Notes: a model not told the origin generated them from the sequence alone. DNA of 64,000 nt from Norana najaformis (GCA_964023275.1 OZ029916.1:36953727-37017726); one strand, 5' to 3'; positions 15,001 through 25,927 are shown, counted from the first letter of the stretch. Numbers and translations: made by a program.

Positions 15001-17248
15001 CAGAGCCAAATTTTGAGACTGAAACCTCAGTTAGATAGATGGAACAAATATCTGTGCAACTTATAAATTATGAAGTTAAATTCTGAAACACCTCAAGAGT
15101 TTTAAACCTACCAGGCCTGTTCCATGAAATGAATAACATATTTTTTTACTTCCACAGACTTATCCGTTTGAAATGCTAACATTTCCTGCAACAAACAAAA
15201 TTTTGTTTTAGGAAAAAAATTTAATGGGATTATCAATTGTGACAAATCACAGCAAAATAATGCATGTCTTAATAATATCACTTTTCAATTGCAAGCTGTT
15301 AAATAAAAAATTAAGACTATATTTTTCTACAAATCTGTTGCTCAATAAATGTGAATTTATTAACTATGCATAAAAGTTGGTTTCAAGTTAATAGTAATAA
15401 TATCTCCAAAATCCATTTTTGTTAAATACCACACATGAAACAAATTCATACTGTCGTATCGAGGCATCTAAGCACGAACAGACACAACCAGTTATTATTC
15501 CAGAGTATTAATAAGTCAAGATTGTCCACTATACCTTACATAAATCTCCAATTCATCTATAGCCATTAGTTCTGTCTAAAGCGTTGTGACTTCAGAAAGC
15601 AGTTTTGCTTAGAATCGGCCTTCTGCATTATTATAATGTACAACAGAAGTTTCCTGAGTAGATCAGACTGGATTCAAACCTTAAGTTTCAGTAATGACTT
15701 ACAAACAAAAACATCCAAACTGTGCAGTGAACGTTGTGTTAAAGCTTGATCCTCACAATATTTTCACCAGTCTGAATACTAGCAAAATATGTTGCTATAA
15801 ACAAACAGTACTTACATCTAAGAAATTATCCAACAGATTTGGTTCTTTATGAACAATAAGTTCTTCAACCTATGAAAATACAAACAAATGTACAGAATAC
15901 TTCAAAAAGCCAATTTAAATCAACAAGAGCGGGTAAGTCAGATTGGAAATTGTGAAGAAAATCAAAAATGCATTACAAAAGCATCTGTAATTACCACAGC
16001 AGTCTACTTGGTAGCACACTAGGTCTGTGATCCAACAGTTGCAGGTTTGAGCTTGCTGAATGGACTCCACGTAACTACCCTCGACAAATTGTTCATTTAC
16101 ACGTGTCTCACACATCAGATTCAGATAAGATGTGTGCATCACTCGTATAATAAGTGCACCATGTAGTCACCAAACTTTTACTTTGGTACATTGAGCACTG
16201 CTGCACTTATGCAAATAAACAGAAGCATTTTTTGACAACTATGGATAACTCAAATTAAGTTTTATTAATATTTATTAACCATTACCATTTTCAGGTTGGT
16301 CAGTTTGTCAGCATCCTTCTGCATCAGTGATGCCTGATTCAGCAGCTCTACAACCTGTAACACCAGAGGCAAAATATTATTAAGGATTTCAACTTTCATA
16401 GCATTTTTTCAAGCATTCTTATATGCATTGCAGAAACGAAACTTACTGATTTCTTAAGTTATTGATATCAATGGCAGTATTTTCAAGAAACTGTATGTTA
16501 CTCTGCGACTTCATTTATTGACATGAATGAAAGTACTTTTGTATTTTCATGTTAGTCCGTTACTTACTGAGCACGTGCTTATTTATTGGGAGTCCTTTTG
16601 GTATCATGCAGTGCTCTAAATTCTCTCGCGGTCATTTTGTTTACTAGTAGGGCAACCACAAGTGGCAGCAAGTTAATGACAGTGTGTAAATAAGATGTAC
16701 AATGATTTGTATGTATAGTGTATGTACATACAATCAAATGCATGCTGTGCAAGTCGTCCGCAGGAACCACTTATTTACATACTTATTTATTGGGAGTCCC
16801 TCCGGTAGCTTTTAGTATGCTAATTTCTCTTGACATCTGGAGTGGTCATACTGTTTACAAGAAGGGCGACCGCAAGCGGCCGTTTCTCGAGTATTACCAA
16901 CAAGTTAACACTGACATGTATAGACACCTTTAGAAACCACTCTGATTGGAGATTATTTAGGAATATATATGTCTGTTATTATTTTAAGAGCGTCTTGCAT
17001 ATTGTATAAAAAATATACTCTTTGCAACAGTTTTAACTGGTTTGAGGTGGGGTAATTTTACCCTCTGTTGTCTACTAAGTAAATGTTTTCAGAGTCGACC
17101 TCTAAGGGTAAAAACAAGATATAACTAGGGCTGGTAAGTAGCCAATTTCACTGACTCTGTCATACGTAGAGTTCGATCCATCATTCTTCTGATCATCCTG
17201 CGTGAAAAATTGCATCGCAGTACATCTCTTATTGTCACTAGCCATCAT
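1..17248 (-). CDS. SYMPK: Symplekin, 22 exons, 3' part of gene cut by window edge
   Basis: Symplekin is the nuclear scaffold that joins CPSF and CstF in pre-mRNA cleavage/polyadenylation and in histone 3'-end processing; its N-terminal HEAT repeats bind the Ssu72 phosphatase. Minus-strand exons in transcription order: 17156-17248, 16286-16354, 15816-15869, 15112-15185, 14549-14675, 14003-14109, 13547-13610, 12739-12890, 9571-9668, 8389-8543, 7886-7978, 6793-7011, 6099-6272, 5379-5448, 5013-5083, 4446-4569, 3797-3883, 3393-3588, 1936-2017, 1191-1304, 718-786, 1-61. All have AG/GT borders and the phases agree throughout (about 784 codons; the human protein is over 1,200). Landmarks shared with human symplekin: QFFTQ near the start, [28 protein letters not shown] (exon 10), GTQVQIKH (exon 13), KPDQKEG (exon 18), [10 protein letters not shown] (exon 20). 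Exons 1-10 form the HEAT domain and exons 11-15 a low-complexity acidic linker. The start is the first of two adjacent ATGs. Very sure of identity; a few borders could shift by some bases. Confidence 0.95.
8185..8365. repeat. Degenerate GACTGATTGA minisatellite
   Basis: Many loose copies of a 10-12 base motif around GACTGATTGA/GACTGATGA run up to the 3' border of symplekin exon 10. It lies in the intron just after that exon and is probably neutral. Confidence 0.6.
8761..8870 (+). repeat. tRNA-derived SINE fragment
   Basis: A tRNA-like stretch with a Pol III B-box-like sequence (GGTTCAAAACTCC, 8806-8818) and an A-box-like TGGTCTACTGTTA upstream. It lies in a symplekin intron. The 3' body is not clearly delimited. 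Confidence 0.4.
9834..9975 (-). repeat. Left arm of a ~145-bp inverted repeat pair
   Basis: Its reverse complement matches 12281-12430 over about 145 bp with many mismatches; both contain TTGGTCA...TTCAATGAC and the run AAAAATCTAAA. The pair flanks the piggyBac-type element and a LINE tail, so it could be two opposite copies of one repeat or long terminal inverted repeats of an older element. Confidence 0.6.
10275..10367 (+). pseudogene. Truncated piggyBac transposase N-terminus
   Basis: An ATG opens 30 codons beginning [18 protein letters not shown], rich in acidic and serine residues as in piggyBac transposase N-termini, and ends at TAA (10365-10367). No catalytic DDD core follows, so it is a remnant. 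The same first residues recur at 30011-30056 on the other strand. Confidence 0.55.
10505..11400 (+). repeat. Triplicated ~375-bp block inside the piggyBac-type element
   Basis: The phrase AGATAAAATG-TAAAGAATGG recurs near 10540, 10905 and 11287, followed by TCAG...ATGAAAATATTTTTAAAATTTCTG and TCTATCTGGCAACAATTTCTGCAC in the first two units. The third unit is cut short before the right terminus. Confidence 0.75.
11530..11985 (-). mobile_element. LINE 3' end (C-terminal coding region plus 3' UTR)
   Basis: On the minus strand the sequence reads the typical L2/CR1-type ORF2 tail, [19 protein letters not shown], then an untranslated region ending TTTCATTGGGCACTGTAGAAATC. Related 3' ends lie at 17610-17830, 17850-18320, 37915-38200 and inside every unit of the 45.7-59.4 kb array. 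5'-truncated. Confidence 0.75.
12281..12430 (+). repeat. Right arm of the ~145-bp inverted repeat pair
   Basis: This is the inverted partner of 9834-9975, about 2.3 kb apart, with the piggyBac-type element and a LINE tail between them. Confidence 0.6.
13268..13545 (+). mobile_element. LINE 3' fragment, RTE-like
   Basis: The plus frame encodes [16 protein letters not shown] followed by [14 protein letters not shown], matching the H/V-RM...RK...GKRSRGRP signature near the C-terminus of endonuclease-type LINE ORF2. Stop codons follow and the copy ends near an ATGATGATGG tail. Decayed, in a symplekin intron. Confidence 0.6.
14862..14909. repeat. (CA)n microsatellite
   Basis: A CA repeat of about 48 bp interrupted by AAA and TA steps, in a symplekin intron. 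Confidence 0.95.
16005..16140 (+). repeat. tRNA-derived SINE, family shared with 35575-35705
   Basis: Both copies share GGTAGC...CT.GGTCTGT, a B-box-like GGTTTGAGC, TGCTGA-TGGA and a 3' CTCA/ATCAGATTCAGA block. This copy lies in the symplekin intron between exons 2 and 3. Confidence 0.55.
16579..16915. repeat. Two diverged direct copies of a ~130-bp sequence
   Basis: ATTTATTGGGAGTCC occurs at about 16579 and 16787; each copy continues through a TTTCTCT, a GTTTAC and an AGGGC-ACC-CAAG-GGC block. The two copies are about 205 bp apart in the first symplekin intron. I do not recognise the element. Confidence 0.6.
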
Positions 17249-17609
17249 GAGTGGTTTTTTTATTAAGAATAATTATGGGAGTTAACGTAAAATTTATAAC
17301 TTATACAAAACGTTTATGTCTAGATTTCCGCCATTTCCACCAGACGCCATATTTGTAATGTTCTATGAATAGTAAAGATGCTATAGCGCTATTATTATTT
17401 TAAGAGCGTCAGTCCCACTTATGTAGGCCTTCACATCTGTGGCTACAGGGTAATACACATTTTATACATATTCTTTTGCAGGCCATATCAACTGTAAAAA
17501 GTTGTTTTGCATCATAGTGCTGATTTGCAAAGTGAACTTTAATTTAGAAATATCAGTTTGTTTTAGGCCTATCCCGAATCTTTTTCTTCTACCGCTCGAT
17601 CAATATCCA

Positions 17610-17830
17610 TGACACAAATCGTAACCTCGAGAATTTCTAAAGCGCTATATAGAAGTAAGCACAGGGCATCAGCTTATTCACCAGCGCTGCGTCAATTCAG
17701 AGGGGTTTCTAAATATGCCATGGGAAGAACAAAGTCTGGTTGCCAGAAGACTAGAGAGAATGGGACAGAGGAGTTGTTACGATGGGTTGTGTTTAGGTTG
17801 AGAGAAATAGGAAGGCGGCGTGTTGGATGA
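17610..17830 (-). mobile_element. LINE 3' tail
   Basis: The minus strand carries the untranslated tail seen at 11530-11985, including the block read on the plus strand as GCATCAGCTTATTCACCAGCGC. It is truncated to about 220 bp and faces away from the next tail. Confidence 0.6.
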
Positions 17831-17849
17831 TTTCAGGATAAGATACCCA

Positions 17850-18320
17850 AATAAACGGCACCAACCAAATAAACCGCCTTCAAGTTATCCAGAAAGCTTT
17901 TGCTCGTGCTGTTACCAAAACCCACAGGCTAGTTTAAACACCATCACATCACTCCTGTTATCAAATCACTTCACTGGCTTAAAATACCTGAATGAATAGA
18001 ATTAAAAGCCTTACCCCTTACCTAAAACACAATTCAGTCCTTCCAACCCTCCTACCTGACCCATCCTACGAACTCAGCAAAACACTTCACCCTTGCAATC
18101 TCTGTGCAGGTCTTTCATTCAAAACTTAAACCTCATCTTCTCATTATCTTCCCAATACTATGCACCATCTACAGTAGTCGTCTGACTGTCTGTCTGCCTG
18201 ACCCTTGGATCTAAACCTGGAACCGAATCTGATCCTTCCTGCCTATCGATTTTGTTTTGACTGAGCGTCTGCGCGACTTAGCTTTCTTTGGGCTCTATAG
18301 AAATTCGAGTTTACGATTAA
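17850..18320 (+). mobile_element. LINE 3' end
   Basis: Coding remnants (LHPCNLCAGLSFKT) are followed by a 3' UTR with CTTGGATCTAAACCTGGAACCG and TTTGGGCTCTATAGAAATTCG, the same family as 11530-11985 and 37915-38200. Together with the previous feature the two tails are arranged with 3' ends pointing outward. Confidence 0.65.
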
Positions 18321-18444
18321 AAAAAATTTCCCATCTTAGCATTGCACTTGCTACCTTGGCAAGACATTCTTGGATTTTGACCTGATACTGCAACTCTGAA
18401 AATGACCCAATTCTTGAGGATTGGCCATTTTACTATTTTTTAAA

Positions 18445-18612
18445 AATTTCTGCATTTGTTAGGCGCCACTATCTAATGACTTAGCATCAATCGATGACGC
18501 CGAGCAATTGTGAGTGAAGGACTTGCTCAAGGTCCCTACACAGTAACCGTTTCGGAGGAGGCTCGAACCCGTACCCTCCGCGTTACAAGCCGAGAGCTCT
18601 ATCCAATACTAA
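18445..18612 (-). repeat. tRNA-derived SINE
   Basis: Read on the minus strand: TGGATAGAGCTCTCGGCTTG (A-box region), then GGGTTCGAGCC (B box), a GTTACTGTGTAGGGACCTTG body and a TGATGCTAAGTCATTAGATA 3' part. The same family occurs at 21333-21475 and 24640-24945. Confidence 0.7.
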
Positions 18613-19019
18613 GCGTCGTGCAGTGAATAAGATGGTCTCTCTGACGTAGTTTTTCTTAGATTTATATTACGTTACATTACTAATCTCCAAATAATCCATG
18701 CATTAGCAAATGAAAGGCGGACACAATTGTCAATGTGGTATATACGCCGTAGGCCTACTACTGAATAAAATAACAATGGATGCAATGTAATTTTCGCCAT
18801 TTGTCTATGATCACCCTCGTTCGGCGCATCTTACCTTTTTAAAAGCACAGGCACTATATCTAAGTATTTTATGCTGCTTTTTAATTGCGATTTGCTGTGC
18901 ATTTTTTGTTGCCATTACAATAGGGGACATTTCAAGTGCAGAAGGACCCCTAAAATACACAAAAACCTAAAAAGTCATCATATTAAGCCAATTTTACATT
19001 TATTTACCGACTGAAGAAT

Positions 19020-20230
19020 GTCTCAAACGTTGTGCCAGTTCCTCAGACTTTTTCATCAATAAGATCAAGTCTGTTAATGCATCAATTGCTAAGCAGCTGT
19101 CCGGACAATCCTTGACCCTCTTGCATCAGATAGGGATCATGTTGGTTCGCATCTCGACGACCTCAAACCTGTACATGTAGATGTTGTGGAAATCTTCCAA
19201 TTATTGTCTTCCTTACCGGGAAAATTATCTTCGATGGATGCTTTTCCATCGTCTCTGTTAAAGTCATGTGCTGACGTGTTTACTCCACTCATCGTTCGTC
19301 TCTGTAACTTACCTTTCAGCAGCGGACGGTTTCCAGTCTGCTACAGATCTGCCTCTGTTACACCTCTGCTGAAGAAGGAAGGTCTTGATCCGGATGATCC
19401 TTCCAACTATAGGCCAATCTCAAACTTACACTGTCGAACATTTTGGAACTTGTCTTCCTTGCTCGTCTCTTGCCCCACGTTAATAGCTACTGTAATTTCA
19501 ACAGTCATCAATCAGCTTACCGTGGGCATCACTCGACTGAAACGCCTTATTGAAGATTCTAGATGATGTCTATACTGCTTCAGGACGACATCAACCCACT
19601 CTACTTATCGGCCTCGACTTCTCCGCTGCCTTCGATGCGATCGACGTGGAGAAGAATATATGTGTCCATGGTCTCCTCCACCATTACTATGCGGACGATA
19701 AGCAATCTACTTCTTCTGTGAGCCATCGCAAACCGCAGAGTTGAAACAGAGAGTGCTGCTGTGTATTGAGCGCATTTTGGAGTGGATGGCGTCCAACCGT
19801 CTCAGACTCAATCCATCGAAGTCTGAGTTCTTATGGTGCACCACCCTACGGCGTTACCATCTACTCGATGGCAGTTCATTCACTGTGGTTCGACCAGCCG
19901 ACACCATCCGCAACCTTGGAGTACACTTTGACAGCTGTTTGACCAGGTCGGCCCGTGTAAGTCAACTCGTCCGGGGCTGCTTCTACCAACTGCGTCGTAT
20001 AAAATCTACCGCAGACTGATTCCTACCTCAACAGCTTTCACTCTGGTCTACAACTCTGTCGCAAGTCTCAGCTACGATTGAACACCATCCGATCATATTA
20101 GTGACCTGCTGCGCAACAACCTCAACGGATCCATACAAACTGTCTGATCACCTACAAAGCACTGAACGGCCTCACGCCGGACGATATCTCTGAATTTTGT
20201 ACTCGAGTGGGAGACATTGAGAACAGATGT
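19020..20230 (+). mobile_element. Decayed L2/CR1-type LINE (reverse transcriptase region)
   Basis: Plus-strand frames give, in order, DDPSNYRPISNL (RT entry motif), GLDFSAAFDAID (first catalytic aspartate block), YADD (catalytic box), RLRLNPSKSEFLW and NLGVHFD. The stretch between FDAID and YADD, which should hold GVPQGS, is deleted, and frameshifts and stops separate the pieces. Non-functional. It lies between the symplekin start and gene A. Confidence 0.85.
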
Positions 20231-20559
20231 GAAGAACGCTCCATCCCTGGATACGTTTACTAAAGGGCTAAAACGTTTCTGTTCAAAGTATCCTTTGACC
20301 GAAGTTAATTTCGTTTATTGTCGCTTGAACTCACATACAGCGTCCTTTTTTCGTGTATGGCGCTATAGAAATTGTCTTATTATCTTCAACAACGGTGTGT
20401 AAGACGCCATTGAAACGTCTTTTCTGTAATAAGCGCGTTGTTAAATTGATAAAAGTTCACGTTTTAGATAGCAGAGTGTGCATTTCGATATTTTTTTCTT
20501 AGATTTGAAAGGGGAAATATACTGTTTATACTTTACGTGTATTTAAACATTTTTAAAAT

Positions 20560-21172
20560 ATGTCCGGAAAAAGAAAACGAAGTTCGGACGAAGATGAACA
20601 ACAGCTAATTCCGACTGAGCTGTTTGAAGCTGGACCAACTCCGAGAAACGTAGAGAAAATCAGTTTGCCATCCACAAAGGCTTTATCGTCTGGTACAAAT
20701 AGTGAAGACTATGAAACAGAAGAATCAGGTGCATGATTGTCTAAAATAGTTTATTATTATGATTATTATGATTATGATTGTGATTATTATTACGTTTAAC
20801 TGGTTCTCGGAGATGGTCCAGCTTCAAACAGCTCAGTCGGAATTAGCTGTTGTTCATCTTGCTCTACGTTTGGAAAATCAGCAGCTGGGTGAGAACTGGT
20901 TCTCGGAGTTGGTCCAGTTCTCACCCAGCTGCTGATTCTCCAAACGTAGATCAAGATGAAAAACACCTAATTCCGTCTGGGCTGTTTGAAGCTGGACCAA
21001 CTCCGAGAACCAGTTCTCACTCAGCTGCTGATTCTCTAAACGTAGAGAAAATCAGTTTGCCATCCACAAAGGCTTCATCGTCTGGTACAAATAGTGAAGA
21101 CTATGAAACAGAAGAATCAGGTACATGATTGTCAAAAATAGTTTATTATTATGATTATTATGATTGTGATTG

Positions 21173-21206
<34 letters not shown>

Positions 21207-24200
21207 CATCATCATTAATATCATCATCATTTATTATTATAATTATTATTATCATTATTATCATCATCATCATCTATTATTATTTTTATTATTTATTATT
21301 ATTAATTATTATTATTATTATAACTGCATTTATTGAGCCCGCTATCTAATCTATCAATGACACAAAGCAGTTGTGCTTGAACTTGCTCAAGATCCCTGCA
21401 CAACAACGGTCTCAGAGGAGGCTCGAACCCGCGCTCTTCGCATTATAAGCCGAGTGCTCTAGCCACAGGAGTTTTTGGAATGCATGTATGATTTGCTTCA
21501 GTACAACTGAATAAACTGCCATCATTACATAGTTGGGTTATTGGGTGGTTATTTTCCTAGAAAAGAGAAGTGTATATAAACTATTATGTTTGCTTTTCTG
21601 CCTCAAAACTTTGCCATCTGCCATCTGTAATTGTTGGTCTGTAGTATATTAATAGGATAATATGTATTTAAACTGTTTTATGATGTGGTGATTATATTAC
21701 TTTTACACATCAATTGCAGGTCACCTCAGATTTCATGGAAACCTTGCTTGCATTGCTTCCAGGGACCCTAAGGACACGCCTTAAGCACCTGTAGATTAGA
21801 AGACGGTGGCATATCATGCAGTATAATGGCACATCATAAATGCAACATTACCGTTGCTTTACAATCATTTTGATATATTGCATGTATATCTTGCATCTTA
21901 TATTTTACATTGCAGAGCTTTTTCGAATGATTCTGGTAAGAGTAGAGCAGCCGGAGACTTTTCAGCAAAGTGCAAGTTGTTTTTTGGTGTTCATCTGAAT
22001 TGCCAAGTCACTGGAAAATCACCGTTACACCCACGGAGCAGAGCAGTCAAACAGCTCTTCCTCCTCCTCTGTCTTCCTACTTCAGCGGGAGGCTTTAGAA
22101 GTGTTATGCAAATATGATGTACCACTAAAGTTTCAGGCTGGAAAAAGCTACTGCATAAATGTTGATGCACTGATTGTCCCCAGTGGGCAGTCTGCGTCAG
22201 ATGAAATTGTAAATTCTAGTAATTCAGGGCACGGTTTGTAACAGGCTGTCTCTAATTTCCATTCTGATTTTATTTTAAGCCTGTGTATTTGCTCATAATT
22301 ATAGGAGCTACAGATTAAAAATAATAATTATTCAAATTGATTCCTGATAGCTGCTACAGTGCTACACATAGTCAAGGCATTGTCTTAAAAATTAATCTTT
22401 AGACTGGTCTTCGAATTAACTAGCCAAGTTATAGCTTATATGAACTCTGTCTGTCTCTGTCTGTATCTGTCTCTTCTTTTACTGTCTGTGACAAACTCGT
22501 TGTGCTCATCTTGCTAAGATCAATACCTTATCCTTACGCAAGAGGTTTCCGGACATTCTATTCTCTTCCACAGTCCGCGTGATCTTGGGGTTGTTCTGGA
22601 CCGGGAACTCTCCTTGAGCGGTCATGTTAACAGTGTGCTGCTCATGCTTTTAGCACCTTCATCAGCTTTATACCATCCGCCACTCCCTCTCCTTTCATGC
22701 TGTTGCTACTCTAATTCATGCCCTTATCTGCACCAGGGTGGACTTTGGTAATGCTATCTTTGCTGGACTTTCACTAGCTAATTTCGAAGGTTCAGTCGGT
22801 TCTCATTGCCGCTGCCCATTTTATTGGAGTTGTCCCTAGGTATGGCCATATAACTTCCTTTATGCGGGACACTGCACTGGCTCCCCATTCAATGGCATAT
22901 TCAGTTCAAAATCCTAACCCCTATGCGTAATTTTTTCATTGGCTCTGCTCCATCATACCATAGGCATTTCTGCATTTCGGTCTCCTTGGTTCCGGGCTGT
23001 AGCAGTCTTCGGTAGGCTGCCCTTGGGCTTCTGGCTGTCCCTCGTATGTGCATTGCTACAGTTCAGTCCAGAAGCTTCGCCTATATGTTGGACCTACCAG
23101 CTGGAATTGCCTTTCTCGAGAGCTGTGGCTTAGCTTCTCAGTTTGTCCCTTCCATAGTTTCATAAGCGCCTGAAGTCTTTATTATTTCACAGTGGTCTCA
23201 CTGGTTCGGGTTGGGAACGTCCCTGATTAGCTTGTTCTTGAAGTGGCGCTTTATTAATGTTAGATTACAATTACGATTACAAACGTGCCAATGATGCAGC
23301 GCCAATCTCTCCCTCTCCCTCGTGCTCGCCTTCTCCATCTCTCTCTACCTTTCCCTCTCCCTCTCTTTCTGTTCCTGTCAGCCTGTCAGTCTTTCTATCT
23401 GTCTGTCTCTGTCTGTCTGTCAGTCTCTCCGTCTGTCTGTCTGTCTATTGGCAGATATGAGCTGCTATTGGCCTATGTAACCTAGTATGGATGAATTTAA
23501 CAGTTTTTAAATTAATTTTGTTTTGATTATTATTTTAATAATAAACTTCTTTGTCTTGGCAGTCTTGACACTGTTGGAAACTGATGTCCTTCGTGCTAAA
23601 GCCGTGAAGTTTGTAGAATCATCAGAAAGTGCAATCTGCAAATATTTCTACAGAAATCAGTTGCAGGACTACTTCAGTAACATCTTTACAAATAAAGGAG
23701 GCGTCATGGAAGTTCATCTTAAAGACGAAAGTGGGACAGAGGGTCGCCAATCAACAGCACACTTAAAGGTCTGTTCTTCTTCGCCTCTGTCGAACCGGGG
23801 AGCAATTCAGGGCAGCCTATGACAGCTTCTGCCTTTGGAAACACCAGACTTTTGATTGATGCGCACACTCTTCTTCAGCAGTTCCCCAGTCTCTTCATTA
23901 CAGATTTCTACTGTATGAAGGTATCAATTCATTATGTGACCATCATACTGACAACGCCAGGGTCCGAGGCCGATGCTTTCTGTTGTGAACATCTAATCCC
24001 TCTCAGCATCAATGACCAAAATAAAAATCCATTTCTATTTGTCAATTTCGTGTTTCAGCAGCTGACAATTTTCTGGTTGAACTTTTCATAACAGAGAACT
24101 TAGACATCAGTCCTTACAGGAACACCCTTCAGTATAACATTCCATTGATTGGAAAAGGATTTACGACACCTAGGGGCGTTCCCAAAAACCTCCACTGTAG

Positions 24201-24231
24201 ACTCTGCAACCTCTCGACTGGCCAAGATTAG
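20560..24231 (+). CDS. Unrecognised gene A, likely exons, possible frameshift
   Basis: I do not recognise this protein. A phase-consistent chain can be read: 20560-20728 (starts MSGKRKRSSDEDEQQL; basic then acidic and serine-rich), a 20-nt exon 21916-21935, 22086-22233 (preceded by a strong polypyrimidine acceptor; reads REALEVLCKYDVPLKF), 23563-23920 (ETDVLRAKAVKFVE, CKYFYRNQLQDYF, GGVMEVHLKDESG, SGQPMTASAFGNT, ITDFYCMK), and a terminal frame ending at TAG 24229-24231 (NFLVELFITENLDISPYR). The join into the last piece is not in phase, so an exon may be missing there. Inside 23563-23920 the frame slips by one base at the GGG run near 23741-23743. Copies B and C keep the same motifs, so this was a real protein family. 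The first exon is also duplicated downstream as a hairpin. It could be a live gene with a sequencing slip or a recent pseudogene. Confidence 0.55.
20800..21013. repeat. 100-bp inverted repeat built from gene A exon 1
   Basis: The arms 20800-20899 and 20914-21013 are reverse complements with 7 mismatches in 100 positions, separated by a 14-bp loop. Both arms derive from the coding region of gene A exon 1 (the LFEAGPTPR part). The right arm runs on into a second complete copy of the rest of exon 1 (to about 21120), including its splice donor region and the first bases of the following intron. Confidence 0.95.
21133..21330. repeat. ATT/ATC-rich microsatellite
   Basis: About 200 bp of ATT, ATC and ATG triplets in intron 1 of gene A. 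The same kind of repeat begins after the first copy of exon 1 (20745-20790), so the duplication carried intron sequence. Confidence 0.95.
21333..21475 (-). repeat. tRNA-derived SINE
   Basis: The minus strand shows a B box GGGTTCGAGCC and the GTGCAGGGATCTTGAGCAAG body shared with the SINEs at 18445-18612 and 24640-24945. It lies in intron 1 of gene A. Confidence 0.65.
22500..23280 (+). mobile_element. Decayed L2/CR1-type LINE 3' half
   Basis: Broken plus frames encode the end of ORF2: GVVPRYGHITSFMRDT, the lost WLPI block, GPTSWNCL, and a tail GAAGTGGCGCTTTATTAATG typical of these LINEs. It lies in the gene A intron before 23563; the matching intron of copy B lacks it, while sequence on both sides aligns with B. 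Confidence 0.7.
23290..23452. repeat. CT/CTGT-rich pyrimidine tract
   Basis: A run of CTCC, CTGT and CTGTCTGT repeats in the gene A intron. The inverted counterpart in copy B is a GACA/GA tract at 26445-26522. Confidence 0.9.
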
Positions 24232-24639
24232 TTGTGCAGACACGTTTTGAACTCTGTCTGTCTGCCTGCCACCATCTGGCAGGGAGAAATTAACTTCTTA
24301 TAGGTATTTGAGTTTTGAAATAATTTTTGTCATGGTCTGCTTGCCTGTTGTCCTAGGTAAACATCAGTAGTAAGTTTGCAGCACACTGTTTATAGTTTTT
24401 GATTATAGCTTTGTTGTGCCTGCACATGGACGTTTATGTACTGGTGTTAATAAGAAGCAGGGTGCGTCAGGAGTGCAACCGGATCTCATTGGGGCAATGT
24501 ATAAAGTTTCATATAATGTTTTGTGAAAAGTCAGCTCTTTTGTTCAGTAGATGTCAGTTTTGGCCTGACTGATAGTGCGGTATGGTAGTTAGTTATCTAG
24601 ATGGGTAATATGGTGTGTTTAAGTACTTTGTGTTATGGG

Positions 24640-24945
24640 ACATGGTAGCCTATTGGATATAGCACTTGGCTTATAATGCAGAGTACAGGTTCGAGCCACC
24701 CCAAAAATGGTTACTGTGTAGGGACCTTGAGCAAGTCCTTCACTCACAATTGCAATTGGGGCACAGCAACCAATTGGATATAGTGCTTGACTCATAACAC
24801 AGAACACGGGTCCAAGCCTCCTCCACTGATACTACGGTTACTGTGTAGGGATCTTGAGAAAATTCCTCACTTTCTATAGCTCAGTGCCATTGACTGATGC
24901 TTAGTCATTAGATAATCGTGCTTAGTAAATGCAGAAATAATAAAA
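24640..24945 (+). repeat. Tandem pair of tRNA-derived SINEs
   Basis: Two heads follow one another: GGATATAGCACTTGGCTTAT with GGTTCGAGCC (B box near 24690), then GGATATAGTGCTTGACTCAT with GGGTCCAAGCC. Each is followed by a GTTACTGTGTAGGGA body; the second has a 3' end CTTAGTCATTAGATAATCG. A dimeric copy of the family at 18445-18612. Confidence 0.7.
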
Positions 24946-25739
24946 AACTGCAAAGTGCTGTGTAAACTAGTATAAATGATAGTAACTCAGTAAGCACACA
25001 GTGCTCATATAGCTAGAATTGCCACTAGCAGGCAGCCACATGCACTCGGAGCCCAAATGATTGGTGTTTTAGTTCAGTCGACTATCGCTACGTTGAAGAT
25101 TTCACAGTTTCTCTCATCAACGATGCTGATAACTGAACCGAATACATCCAACGTTCGATTATTTCGTCCGATTCGATACAAACTTTGATCGATGAGTCTA
25201 TGGACTTATTACTATTGCCACAATGACTCATTAACCACGAATAACGCAGCATTTAATCCTCTTTAAAGTGCTGAAACTCGATTTTACTTCACGAGTAATG
25301 TGCAGCCATTTTTTCCGGTCTTTACCGTGGCTCAACACAAGACTGACTAACTTCAACGTTCTGCCGACTAACTCGCCGTCATAGTTCGTCATAGTTCGTC
25401 TGCTCCGATCTGACGTAATCTGCATACGTGGCAAACGCTCAGTCACCTTATCTTGTTTCCACGGTGATCAGCTGTTTGAATTTCAACGATATCTTTCAAT
25501 TTTGCCGATTCACCATCTGCATTAATCCAATTGGACGACTGTCTTGCTCCGTAACGCTCAGTCAAAACCACCCAAATATCCAGCTAAACTGACTGATATC
25601 TAAATATCTACTTATGCTGGCCAATTTATTAATAATAAAACCCTACCTATTCTATAGCTGGCCAACTAATCTTAAATCTAAATCTTAATTAGCTACGCTA
25701 GCTAGACTACTAGATTCAACAATAGTAAGTTTGTAAATC
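24946..25739. other. No gene recognised
   Basis: Between gene A and relic B I see no convincing coding exon. A minus-strand frame of about 70 codons near 25231-25446 (contains HGKDRKKWLHITREV) has no recognised motif and could be old transposon sequence. Confidence 0.4.
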
Positions 25740-25927
25740 AAACGCATTATAACTCTAACCAAATGCGCAATGAATGGGGTTCGCTACAAACCCGAAAGGC
25801 TGAAACCCTTACTGGCTGACCAGTTATGGAGCATGACTCGACTCTAGCCAAGAAGAAGCGTTCCTTGATTCGATCGTTGATCGGGAACCCACGATCAGGG
25901 CTGTTGTCCTTCGTGTAGACCTCCATG

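Noticed and set aside
21052..21336. Frames rich in isoleucine or asparagine
   Set aside because: Translation of the ATT/ATC microsatellite.
24640..24760. A tRNA gene with GGTTCGAGCC
   Set aside because: Followed by the same body and 3' end as two other copies in the window, so a dispersed SINE.
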